Source: DATLBY01 sp035526665 (GTDB lineage: Bacteria > Acidobacteriota > Terriglobia > Bryobacterales > Bryobacteraceae). From it: 9,754 nt of DNA. Of this stretch, positions 1-5,440 are shown piece by piece. The notes beneath the pieces were generated by a model. It was not told the DNA's origin. It saw only the letters and a list, made by a program, of their open reading frames with translations, and did not search any database. How positions within the stretch are numbered: position 1 is the first letter of the stretch; each line of letters begins with the position of its first letter. The position numbers and the translations under genes are program-made. The stretch lies in contig DATLBY010000382.1 in the NCBI GenBank assembly GCA_035526665.1, positions 1 through 9,754 on the forward strand, in the 5' to 3' direction.

Positions 1-2
1 AA

Positions 3-173
3 GCCGGGTGCAAGATCGTCATCTGCGCACAGCTCTAATGCTCCGGGATGTTCTGGACCGTTCGCGGCGCCAACCCCGCTCTGCGCTGCTGCCGCCTTGG
101 CCGCCGCTTCAAAGACTACTAGGCCGACGCGCACCCTCCGCCTGATATCTACTTATATGTCGCGCACCCCTGA
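3..173 (+). pseudogene. Decayed C-terminal end of a transposase (ISKra4-like by memory)
   Basis: Reading the frame that begins at base 3 gives a peptide containing MFWTVRGANPALRCC, then RRFKDY, and ending in YLYVAHP before a TGA at 171-173. From memory this resembles the C-terminus of transposases that carry a W-T-V-x-G-A-N-A-I-x-A-L-R-C segment followed by R-F-E-D-Y-W; I associate it with the ISKra4 group, but the family name is uncertain. The frame is broken by TAA at 36-38 and by TAG at 120-122. The TAG falls exactly where a Trp (TGG) would be expected after the Asp-Tyr pair. A short deletion relative to the remembered consensus seems to follow G-A-N. The remnant runs off the left edge, so its 5' part is not visible. 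No terminal inverted repeat was recognised. It lies about 80 bp upstream of the tRNA gene. It is probably an inactive IS scar. Confidence 0.5.
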
Positions 174-255
174 AAACAAAACGGGAGCATGCTAAAACAC
201 GAAGGGAGCGCCGACGCATGGTATTCTGACTACAGCTTTGCATCTCGCGACATGT

Positions 256-331
256 GGGCCGGTAGCTCAGTTGGTAGAGCACCGCACTTTTAATGCGATG
301 GTCGCGGGTTCGAGTCCCGCCCGGCTCACCA
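256..331 (+). tRNA. tRNA-Lys (anticodon UUU), CCA encoded
   Basis: A full cloverleaf can be folded by eye. The 7-bp acceptor stem pairs GGGCCGG with CCGGCTC (one G-U pair). The D arm is GCTC/GAGC and the anticodon loop is CTTTTAA. The T arm is GCGGG-TTCGAGT-CCCGC, followed by discriminator A and an encoded CCA at 329-331. Anticodon TTT (U34-U35-U36) reads the lysine codons AAA and AAG. The anticodon stem has four good pairs and a C-A mismatch at the 27-43 position, which many tRNAs tolerate. The gene is 76 nt, a standard length, and stands alone. No convincing promoter could be assigned upstream; TATTCT at 222-227 lacks a matching -35 element. Confidence 0.97.
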
Positions 332-403
332 ACTTGCAGCAGTGGGGCATAACCTCCAGGATTCTCCTTGCGTTTAGCTCAACTGGCTTTCGGTGGTCCC
401 TTG

Positions 404-429
404 AAACGCAAATTGCGTAATTTACGTTT
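404..429. repeat. 26-nt imperfect palindrome downstream of tRNA-Lys
   Basis: The outer arms AAACG (404-408) and CGTTT (425-429) are complementary. So are the inner arms AAATT (410-414) and AATTT (419-423). The two pairs of arms are separated by a C-A mismatch (409/424) and surround a GCGT centre. Eleven of the 13 symmetric positions are Watson-Crick pairs. It is AT-rich compared with its surroundings and lies 72 nt after the tRNA. No T-run follows, so it is not a classic terminator. A dimeric regulator site, a small hairpin or a mobile-element scar are all possible. The role is unknown. Confidence 0.5.
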
Positions 430-568
430 GGGAGCCACGTGCGCCCGGCTGCACGCGGCGGCGGATCCCGATCACACTGAAAGTCGACAGAGGTGGCCGG
501 GCCGGGAACCTGTGCTGCCGCCAGGGTAACCGACGGCTCCAAGTCCCCCCGGCGGTAAGCTCCTGCTG

Positions 569-847
569 CTACTGTTTCTTCTTTTCCACGGTGGTGGTGT
601 GTTGTGTCGTGGTCGTCTGCGCGTCAGGAGTGGGCGAGACGCCGTCGGGTGGTGGGGTTGTTTGCTTTGTTTCCGTGTTGGTGGTTGTCGTGTGCTCCGT
701 CGTGGTGGAGGGCGCCGGCGTACTGCTGTTCACCGGGGGTGGGGTTACCACCGTCGTGGGAGGAGGAGTTTGCTGGCATCCCACCAGGACAACGCTCATC
801 GCGGCGGCCGCCAAAACACCAAGATATTTATTAATCACAGGATTCAT
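569..847 (-). CDS. Small Thr/Pro-rich lipoprotein, function unknown
   Basis: This 92-residue protein starts MNPVINKYLGVLAAAAMSV and has a lipobox L-V-G-C with the lipidated Cys at residue 24. That is a typical type II signal peptide with Lys7 in the n-region and a hydrophobic core at 8-22. The mature part (25-92) is low complexity: clusters of Pro (PPP at residues 28-30, 36-38 and 65-67), long Thr runs (48-56, 78-86) and a basic end with three Lys. It contains no folded domain I can recognise. The start is supported by an AAAGGAG Shine-Dalgarno at 857-863, 9 nt upstream. A much longer reading that begins at 1222 on the same strand is rejected because it skips this signal. The product is probably anchored to a membrane as a flexible, possibly glycosylated stalk (inference). 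A weak stem (518-526 with 547-555, one G-U pair) lies beyond the stop but lacks a U-tract. Confidence 0.72.
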   Translation of the reverse strand: MNPVINKYLGVLAAAAMSVVLVGCQQTPPPTTVVTPPPVNSSTPAPSTTTEHTTTTNTETKQTTPPPDGVSPTPDAQTTTTQHTTTVEKKKQ

Positions 848-856
848 CGCATCGAG

Positions 857-863
857 CTCCTTT
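857..863 (-). promoter_or_regulatory. Shine-Dalgarno site that fixes the lipoprotein start
   Basis: On the minus strand the sequence is AAAGGAG, followed by a 9-nt spacer and ATG at 845-847. This is the best ribosome-binding match in the left part of the window. It selects the short lipoprotein frame over the longer upstream reading. Confidence 0.7.
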
Positions 864-1070
864 GCCCGCAGTGATGTTTGCCAGCAAATACTCTGCCAAA
901 TCACGGAACCTACCTTTGAAATTGCCGTCCATGCGTTCTGGAGCCTGTGGGCGTTGTGTTTGCGAAAGGCGGCGAGCCCAAATTTGCCGATTCCCAACGG
1001 CCTGTCATGGAACTTGTAACCGGGTAAAAACGTTTTGCACCATGCACAGACTGCCGCCGCGGTGTACATG

Positions 1071-1076
1071 TATACT
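1071..1076 (+). promoter_or_regulatory. Possible -10 element (TATACT) for a leaderless PIG-L transcript
   Basis: TATACT matches the sigma-70 -10 consensus at five of six positions. It ends 7 nt before the ATG at 1083, so a start site at the usual distance would fall on or next to the initiation codon. No Shine-Dalgarno precedes that ATG, which fits a leaderless message. No good -35 hexamer is seen at 16-18 bp, so the call is tentative. Confidence 0.35.
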
Positions 1077-1082
1077 TGCGCG

Positions 1083-2018
1083 ATGTATCCAATGACCAGA
1101 CGGTTCTGTGTCGCCAGCCTGGCCGCAGCTGCCATCCCAATCGGGGGCCGGGCACAGAGCGGCGTTGTCGTGGAACGCGATCTGCCGGGTAAGCCCCACA
1201 GCGGCAAGATGCTTGCAGCCATTCAGCCGCACGCCGACGATATACCGATCTTTGCGGCGGGTGTGGTCGCCAAGTTGATTCGCGAGGGCTACACCGGATA
1301 CCTGATTCGGACAACAATCGATGATGCAGCGGGCCCTGGAACCGGCGCGGAGAGCGTGATTGCAAACTACCACGATAACCTGGAAGTGGCCCGCGCCCTG
1401 GGCCTCCGTAAAGCCTACGACCTTAATTACCGCAATCACCAGATGGACGGAGTCGAGCGGCTAGAGTATCGTTCGCGCCTGATTTTTCTGATTCGCCTCT
1501 TGAAGATTGACACAGTAATCTGTTATGACCCGTGGGGATCGTATGAGGAGAATCCCGACCATTACTTTACGGCCCAAGGAGTGGAAGCCGCCTGCTGGAT
1601 GGCCGGCGGGAACAAAGACTATCCCGAACACTTCGACGCGGGCCTGAAGCCGCATGCCGTGACCACCAAGTACTATCATGCACGGGGCCCGCAACTGGTG
1701 AATCGGATTGTGGATATCAGCAGCGTGATTGATACGAAGGTGGCGGCGAATCTCGCGAATAAGGCGCAAGGTCCGGCGGGCGAAACGGGAGCCAGGCTGC
1801 GGGCCAGACTTGCGGCGGAAGGGAAGCGCCTTCCCATGCTGGGCGAGGATGACGCTACCGCCAATCGAGAATACATCAAGCAGATCGTCCTCAAAGGCGA
1901 TCGGGAACTCGGGGCAAAGTACGGCGTGCAATACGCGGAGGCCTATCACTATATAGGTCCCCCCACGGCGGGAGCGGAACTGGAGGAAATGATTCGCAAA
2001 AATGCCGTCAGTAAATAA
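1083..2018 (+). CDS. Exported PIG-L family deacetylase (LmbE-like)
   Basis: The 311-residue product belongs to the zinc-dependent PIG-L/LmbE fold, whose members remove acetyl groups from N-acetylglucosamine-type amides such as GlcNAc-PI, mycothiol precursors or chitobiose. The first metal motif is Q-P-H-A-D-D at 48-53. By family analogy His50 and Asp53 are zinc ligands and Asp52 is the general base. The second is N-P-D-H at 157-160, followed by V-E-A-A, where His160 would be the third ligand. A late segment Y-G-V-Q-Y-A-E-A-Y near the C-terminus also fits the family. The usual H-P-D-D-E is here H-A-D-D-I, losing the Glu. The N-terminus MTRRF followed by an Ala-rich stretch ending GGRAQS looks like a signal peptide, with a Tat-like Arg pair. 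The start is ambiguous: ATG 1083 or ATG 1092, with an in-frame TTG at 1035. No Shine-Dalgarno supports any of them. The substrate cannot be read from the sequence. It stands alone, divergent from the lipoprotein gene. Confidence 0.88.
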   Translation: MYPMTRRFCVASLAAAAIPIGGRAQSGVVVERDLPGKPHSGKMLAAIQPHADDIPIFAAGVVAKLIREGYTGYLIRTTIDDAAGPGTGAESVIANYHDNLEVARALGLRKAYDLNYRNHQMDGVERLEYRSRLIFLIRLLKIDTVICYDPWGSYEENPDHYFTAQGVEAACWMAGGNKDYPEHFDAGLKPHAVTTKYYHARGPQLVNRIVDISSVIDTKVAANLANKAQGPAGETGARLRARLAAEGKRLPMLGEDDATANREYIKQIVLKGDRELGAKYGVQYAEAYHYIGPPTAGAELEEMIRKNAVSK

Positions 2019-2153
2019 ACGGCTCAAATAGCCAGAATCGGAGCTCAGACTGCTAAATTTAGTGATTAGTACCAGAACGAAGGATCTACGTGTGTTTTGG
2101 ACCTATCATTTTCGAGTCGATTTCCGCATGCTGGAGAAGGCTGGAAAAAACTT

Positions 2154-2462
2154 ATGAACTCCAACACCGTGATACTGTCCATGATTGGCGCAATTCTTCT
2201 TGGCTGCGCGGTACTCCAGGGAGTTAATCCCTTGGATAAATTCTTTAAGGGGCTACTCTGGCTGCTCTACCAAGCCGCCAGCATCGTGCTGGCAGTGGCG
2301 CGCACCTCCGAATGCGCTTATTTGACGTTGCAGCGGGAGTACCGGAAGAGCGTCGCGCAATTAAATGCAGAGCGCGCCGCCTTACGGACCCTGGAAGAAA
2401 TGAATTCTACTCCGGCCGATCCTTCCCACAGTACTGCAGCCGCTCCTATGTTTGTTCGTTAA
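2154..2462 (+). CDS. Small membrane protein with coiled-coil tail, unknown
   Basis: This is a 102-residue protein I do not recognise. Residues 5-24 and 30-49 are two hydrophobic stretches separated by a short N-P-L-D-K turn. Residues 55-83 are charged and helical, with Leu and Ala spacing that suggests a coiled coil. The end is Pro/Ser/Thr/Ala-rich and disordered. The first hydrophobic segment ends in L-L-G-C (Cys18), a perfect lipobox, but no Lys or Arg precedes it. Either a two-helix hairpin protein or a lipoprotein is therefore possible; I favour two membrane helices. Start ATG 2154 is preceded by GGAGAAGG at 2133-2140, rather distant, and a nearer weak TGGAA. An upstream in-frame TTG at 2097 is less likely. 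It lies before the Tad cluster, but a terminator-like element and about 300 bp separate them, so it need not belong to that cluster. Confidence 0.62.
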   Translation: MNSNTVILSMIGAILLGCAVLQGVNPLDKFFKGLLWLLYQAASIVLAVARTSECAYLTLQREYRKSVAQLNAERAALRTLEEMNSTPADPSHSTAAAPMFVR

Positions 2463-2471
2463 GCGCGCTTC

Positions 2472-2499
2472 CGGTTGCAATTCGCAAGAGCCGTTTTTT
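2472..2499 (+). terminator. Possible intrinsic terminator after the small membrane protein
   Basis: CGG-TTGC (2472-2478) pairs with GCAA (2484-2487) and CCG (2491-2493) around an AATTC loop. A 3-nt GAG bulge interrupts the right arm, and six T residues (2494-2499) follow directly. The stem is only seven pairs, but the T-run and the position 10 nt after a stop codon fit rho-independent termination. A perfect palindrome AAGCGCGCTT (2461-2470) overlaps the stop just before it. Confidence 0.45.
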
Positions 2500-2770
2500 C
2501 CCTGATTTCACACCCGCCGGCGCCTGGGGACTTCCTCAGTGGTGCCCATCTCTCTAAACGATTCATCAGCCATCGCGGCTTAGGACGCACATTCCGCCAT
2601 TGCTCCCGCGGCACCAGGACGAGCCGCGCTCAGGCCGAAAGCATGTGGCCGCGCCGTGACCTGCCCGAACGAGGGGATATCGCCTTAGGACTCTGGTTCT
2701 AGCACTTTCACAACGAAACCAGGAGCTTAGATCTATTTGCGATATCGCTACTGTCCCGTAAGCTTCCGGT
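2500..2770. other. Intergenic stretch before the Tad cluster
   Basis: I find no convincing gene here. A 75-codon open frame at 2475-2702 and a reverse frame at 2566-2802 lack ribosome-binding sites and have no recognisable composition. The visible structure is a perfect 10-bp palindrome GCGATATCGC at 2739-2748, 22 bp before the tadE start. Its GATATCGC half also occurs at 2676-2683, exactly 65 bp upstream. The stretch most likely carries the promoter and control region of the Tad genes, but no clear -35/-10 pair was found. Confidence 0.4.
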
Positions 2771-3241
2771 ATGAGGTTTTCCACCCCCCACCGACTGAAC
2801 ATCTTTCGACGAGACCGTTCCGGCAGCAGCCTGGTTGAAACAGCGATTGTGCTTCCTTGTCTGCTGTTGATGTGTTGCGGAACGATGGATTTCGGCCGTG
2901 TATTCTATGCGGGTATCGCGATCGCGAGTGCAGCCCGGGCGGGCGTGCAGTACGGCGCATTAACACCAGGAAATGCGGGAAACACGACGGGCATGACCCA
3001 GGCGGCAATGAATGATATAGCGGGGCAGGGTCTCGCGAACGCAACGGCCACCGCGCGGAATTTTTGCGGGTGCGCCGGCAGTTCGAGCGAAGTGGCCTGC
3101 TCGACTGCCACCTGCAGCGGTGCGACTCCCAAAGGGTACGTGGAGGTCACGGTCAACTATACATTTGCGCCCTTGTTCAACTACCCCGGATTGCCGGGCA
3201 ACATCGTGCTGACGCGGGCTGCCAGGATGCGTGTTCAATGA
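2771..3241 (+). CDS. TadE-type pseudopilin, Cys-rich variant
   Basis: The 156-residue product has the TadE-like N-terminus: basic residues (R13, R14, R16), then the prepilin cleavage-type motif G18-S-S-L-V-E23, a hydrophobic helix to about residue 38, and M-D-F-G-R-V-F-Y with an A-R-A-G segment. TadE-family pseudopilins are cut by the TadV-type peptidase after such a Gly, with Glu at +5. They prime or assist assembly of the Flp pilus and other tight-adherence structures at the inner membrane and periplasm. An odd feature is a Cys-rich insert at 99-115 (C-G-C, then two more Cys), which could form disulfides once exported. Cys30, Cys35 and Cys36 lie in the membrane helix. The C-terminal part (about 121-156) is beta-like. 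The stop overlaps the next start as ATGA, so the two genes are translationally coupled. No strong Shine-Dalgarno precedes the ATG. Confidence 0.85.
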   Translation: MRFSTPHRLNIFRRDRSGSSLVETAIVLPCLLLMCCGTMDFGRVFYAGIAIASAARAGVQYGALTPGNAGNTTGMTQAAMNDIAGQGLANATATARNFCGCAGSSSEVACSTATCSGATPKGYVEVTVNYTFAPLFNYPGLPGNIVLTRAARMRVQ

Positions 3242-3651
3242 GAAACAAAATCGTTCGTAGATCCGGAGAGCGCGGAGCAAACCTGGTAGAGTTCGGTCTC
3301 TCGTTTCTGCTGTTCTTCACCGTTTTGTGCGGCATTATGGAATTCGGCCGCGCGGTCGCTTACTACAATATTCTGGCTGGAGCCACCAAAGAGGGCGCCC
3401 GCTATGCCATGGCCCACGGAAGCGCCAGCGGGTCCACGGCTACAGCATCGGACATACAAAACGTCGTTCGTAAATGGGCCATCGGGCTGGATCCCGCGTT
3501 GGTCAATGTGACCACCACGTGGGCCTCCGGGAACGGGCCTGGCGGAAGGGTGAACGTGCGATCGCGCTACAACCTGCTTCCATTCACCGCCTTGGTGCTG
3601 CCGGCGCCGATCAGTATCGGAAGCAGTTCTGAATTAATCATCTCGCAATGA
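3238..3651 (+). CDS. Second TadE-type pseudopilin
   Basis: The 137-residue product has the same layout as its upstream neighbour: basic start, R-G13-A-N-L-V-E18-F with Glu at +5 after the predicted cleavage Gly, a hydrophobic helix (about 19-34), then M-E-F-G-R-A-V and T-K-E-G-A-R-Y. This is a clear TadE-like signature, and it could serve as the TadE or TadF role of a pair. The rest is a small Ser/Thr/Gly-rich domain ending in beta strands. It starts at the ATG inside the ATGA overlap with the preceding gene; an AGGA lies about 10 nt upstream. An in-frame reading beginning at 3064 inside the preceding gene is rejected. Its own stop overlaps an ATG at 3648 in the same ATGA manner. Two adjacent TadE paralogs of different length suggest an old duplication with specialised roles in the Tad machine (inference). 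Confidence 0.86.
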   Translation: MRNKIVRRSGERGANLVEFGLSFLLFFTVLCGIMEFGRAVAYYNILAGATKEGARYAMAHGSASGSTATASDIQNVVRKWAIGLDPALVNVTTTWASGNGPGGRVNVRSRYNLLPFTALVLPAPISIGSSSELIISQ

Positions 3652-3658
3652 GGACAAC

Positions 3659-3664
3659 GGGGAG
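3659..3664 (+). promoter_or_regulatory. Ribosome-binding site favouring the 3669 start of the TadG gene
   Basis: GGGGAG lies 4 nt before ATG 3669. No Shine-Dalgarno is found before the alternative ATG 3648, which could be reached only by translational coupling. The difference is seven residues and does not affect the domain call. Confidence 0.5.
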
Positions 3665-3668
3665 CTAT

Positions 3669-4952
3669 ATGAAAATTCGCGCAAACAAGAAGAACAACAC
3701 CAGCAGCGAGCAAGGGTCGATGGTGTTCCTGGCGGCATTGACGATCTTTGTGCTGTTCGCATTTATGGGTTTGGCTCTGGATACGTCCTACATGTACTTC
3801 CATAAACGCCGTATGCAGACGGCGGCGGATGCAGCCGCATTTGCGGGGGCGCTGGAGACGCTGCGGGGTAACACCAGCGCAGTGACCGCGGCAGCCAGGA
3901 GTGATGCGGCCCTGAACAGTTTTACGGATGGCGCCGATAACATCAGCGTTGCGGTAAACAGGCCGCCTCTGAGTGGATCTAGGGCGGGCAATTCCCAGTT
4001 CGTGGAGGTAATTATTAGCCACCCGCAACCGACCTGGTTCATGCGGGCGCTAAATGTGGGCTCCATGAGTGTGCAGGCTCGTGCCGTGGCGGGTACCGGA
4101 AATACTAATAACGGATGCGTATACGCACTAAATCGCGACACAGGGAATCAGAACAACGGATTTTCCGTGAACGGCACGACGAACTCCAGTTTTAGTTGTG
4201 GAGTATTTTCGAATTCGAACTTCCGGAGCGTGGGTGGCGCCTGTGTGGTTACGCCGTCGGTCAGTTATACCGGGAGCTACAGCAACCAGAACACCGATGG
4301 CAACTGCGGACCCCAAAGCACCGGGCAGGGCGTACCTATCGTGGACCCTGTCGCCAACAAATTCCAAATCCCTTCGTATACTTCATGCACGCACAATAAT
4401 TTTCGAATCAATGGGGGAACCATTGTCACGGTGGATCCTGGGGTGTACTGCGGGGGCATAACCATTACAGGAAGCGTCGTGAACGTTATTTTCAATCCGG
4501 GCGAGTACATTCTGGTTGGTGGCGGCCTGCAGATTAATGGAGCGGTAAGCGTCGCCGGAAGCAATGTGACGTTCTTCAATACCTATCCCGGAACACAGAT
4601 GAGTCAGTATGCCGGCATCGGGATCACGGGCAGCGGAATTGTTACCCTCACCGCCCCAACCAGCGGGCCGGATAAGGGCCTGCTTTTCTTTCAGGATCCT
4701 CGCGTATCACCGACTGGCAGTAACGGTAGCACCATCGCCGGCGGAGCCACTTCCGTTTACAACGGAATGGTTTACTTCCCCACTACCGATCTTACCTACT
4801 CGGGCAACAGTTCCAATAATCCAGCTGGAGGCGCCGGCTACACAATGTTGATCGCATACAACGTGAAAATCGCCGGTACGGCTACGATTAACGCCGACTA
4901 CTCGGCGCTTGGCGGAAGCAACCCGTTGCAGGATGCGGTGTTCGCGGAATAA
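3669..4952 (+). CDS. TadG-like pilus assembly protein with beta-solenoid-like tail
   Basis: The 427-residue product (434 if begun at ATG 3648) opens with a basic segment and E14-Q-G-S-M, followed by a membrane helix (about 18-37). Next comes L-D-T-S-Y-M-Y and the diagnostic Q50-T-A-A-D-A-A-A-F-A-G-A. This is the Tad_N signature of TadG and other TadE/G-like proteins, which are anchored in the inner membrane and extend into the periplasm. Residues from about 150 to the end are rich in Asn, Gly, Thr and Val. They show short repeating strand-turn units such as G-G-I-T-I-T-G, N-P-G-E-Y-I-L and L-Q-I-N-G-A-V, which suggests a right-handed beta-solenoid or beta-sandwich exposed outside the membrane. 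Some acidobacterial TadG-like proteins have such tails (memory). The Von Willebrand domain of longer TadG proteins was not seen. It is the third gene of the overlapping trio. No Tad ATPase or secretin is visible nearby. Confidence 0.83.
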   Translation: MKIRANKKNNTSSEQGSMVFLAALTIFVLFAFMGLALDTSYMYFHKRRMQTAADAAAFAGALETLRGNTSAVTAAARSDAALNSFTDGADNISVAVNRPPLSGSRAGNSQFVEVIISHPQPTWFMRALNVGSMSVQARAVAGTGNTNNGCVYALNRDTGNQNNGFSVNGTTNSSFSCGVFSNSNFRSVGGACVVTPSVSYTGSYSNQNTDGNCGPQSTGQGVPIVDPVANKFQIPSYTSCTHNNFRINGGTIVTVDPGVYCGGITITGSVVNVIFNPGEYILVGGGLQINGAVSVAGSNVTFFNTYPGTQMSQYAGIGITGSGIVTLTAPTSGPDKGLLFFQDPRVSPTGSNGSTIAGGATSVYNGMVYFPTTDLTYSGNSSNNPAGGAGYTMLIAYNVKIAGTATINADYSALGGSNPLQDAVFAE

Positions 4953-5005
4953 CGCGATAATAATGCAGGAATCAGGAACGAACGAAATCATTCAAACGAG
5001 AGCCG

Positions 5006-5302
5006 ATGCAAGCGAAAAAAGACATAATTCATTTGATTTCCGAAGATAGCGAAGATCTTCCCTGGTGCAATGCACGCAAAACGCTCTTTCGCGGCTTGCG
5101 AACACGAACCGCCAACTTCTGGGATGAGACTCAAATCTCCCGCGCCGCCGCCGACCAGGCCGTCTGCCCGTTATGTGTTGCAACGGCCCGCCGGGTTCTG
5201 GCGATCGCCGGCACCGAGACGCGCCGCCGCTCAATAAAACGCGAGCCCTCAGTGACCAACCAAGACTCTATGCTGAAGCCCATCGCACTGGGCGCTAATT
5301 AA
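5006..5302 (+). CDS. 98-aa protein with possible His-Cys-CxxC zinc site
   Basis: I do not recognise this protein as a named family. It is small, charged and soluble, with no signal peptide. The spacing His9, then P-W-C21 in the first part and V-C54-P-L-C57 later, matches the layout of small zinc-ribbon proteins in which a His and a Cys in the first strand join a distant CxxC. The segment around 23-52 is Arg/Ala-rich and helical, and a second basic stretch (R-R-R-S-I-K-R) at about 73-79 could touch nucleic acid. The tail is disordered. Start ATG 5006 has a weak GAGAG 3 nt upstream. The gene follows tadG by 53 bp on the same strand with no terminator between, so it may be the last gene of that transcript. 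It is followed by tandem hairpins. A regulatory or nucleic-acid-binding role is speculation. Confidence 0.6.
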   Translation: MQAKKDIIHLISEDSEDLPWCNARKTLFRGLRTRTANFWDETQISRAAADQAVCPLCVATARRVLAIAGTETRRRSIKREPSVTNQDSMLKPIALGAN

Positions 5303-5341
5303 TCCTCTTTGTTTCACCGGATTAGCCCTTCCAAGTAAATT

Positions 5342-5358
5342 GCAGTAGATCATACTGC
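5342..5358 (+). repeat. Short inverted repeat, first of two abutting hairpins
   Basis: GCAGTA (5342-5347) and TACTGC (5353-5358) form a 6-bp stem around GATCA. It lies 39 nt after the preceding stop codon and one nucleotide before the stronger hairpin. It could be part of a bipartite terminator or an operator. Confidence 0.45.
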
Positions 5359-5359
5359 C

Positions 5360-5390
5360 ATGCGCACCTTCTGACGACGAAGGTGCGCAT
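5360..5390 (+). terminator. Strong hairpin, likely transcript end after the 98-aa gene
   Basis: ATGCGCACCTT (5360-5370) is perfectly complementary to AAGGTGCGCAT (5380-5390). One further C-G pair closes a 7-nt loop, giving 12 bp in total. Only TCTCCC follows instead of a clean T-run, so termination may be rho-assisted, or the hairpin may act as a 3'-end stabiliser. It separates the Tad-side genes from the promoter of the next operon. Confidence 0.6.
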
Positions 5391-5404
5391 TCTCCCGCCC
5401 GTTG

Positions 5405-5433
5405 TTCCCATTCGTTATTCGTTTTGATATAAC
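5405..5433 (+). promoter_or_regulatory. Sigma-70-like promoter, probably leaderless start
   Basis: TTCCCA (5405-5410, four of six consensus bases) is followed after exactly 17 bp by TATAAC (5428-5433, five of six). The ATG at 5441 lies 8 nt after the -10 element, so the predicted transcript would begin at or one base from the start codon. No Shine-Dalgarno is present before that ATG. Confidence 0.55.
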
Positions 5434-5440
5434 CTGTTAG

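Noticed and set aside
222..227. TATTCT as a -10 element for tRNA-Lys
   Set aside because: No -35-like hexamer at 16-18 bp upstream, so it cannot be told from chance.
267..542. 91-codon minus-strand frame across the tRNA
   Set aside because: It runs antisense through the tRNA-Lys gene; such frames are a common artefact.
518..555. Nine-pair stem downstream of the lipoprotein gene as a terminator
   Set aside because: It has a 20-nt loop, one wobble pair and no U-tract on the minus strand; too weak to annotate separately.
877..888. TTTGC-CA-GCAAA inverted repeat as an operator for the lipoprotein gene
   Set aside because: Only five pairs and near the expected number of chance occurrences; no linked promoter elements could be placed.
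591..1019. Val/Gly-rich plus-strand frame of 142 codons
   Set aside because: It is the mirror of the low-complexity Thr/Pro lipoprotein tract; repetitive composition keeps it open by chance.
848..1222. N-terminal extension of the lipoprotein frame up to 1222
   Set aside because: The extension overlaps the PIG-L gene and hides a clean signal peptide with a Shine-Dalgarno at the internal ATG 845-847.
910..1439. Minus-strand frames overlapping the start of the PIG-L gene
   Set aside because: No family signature and fully overlapped by the well-supported deacetylase.
2475..2702. 75-codon plus-strand frame in the gap before tadE
   Set aside because: TTG start inside a terminator-like hairpin, no ribosome-binding site, Arg/Pro-rich composition typical of non-coding GC-rich DNA.
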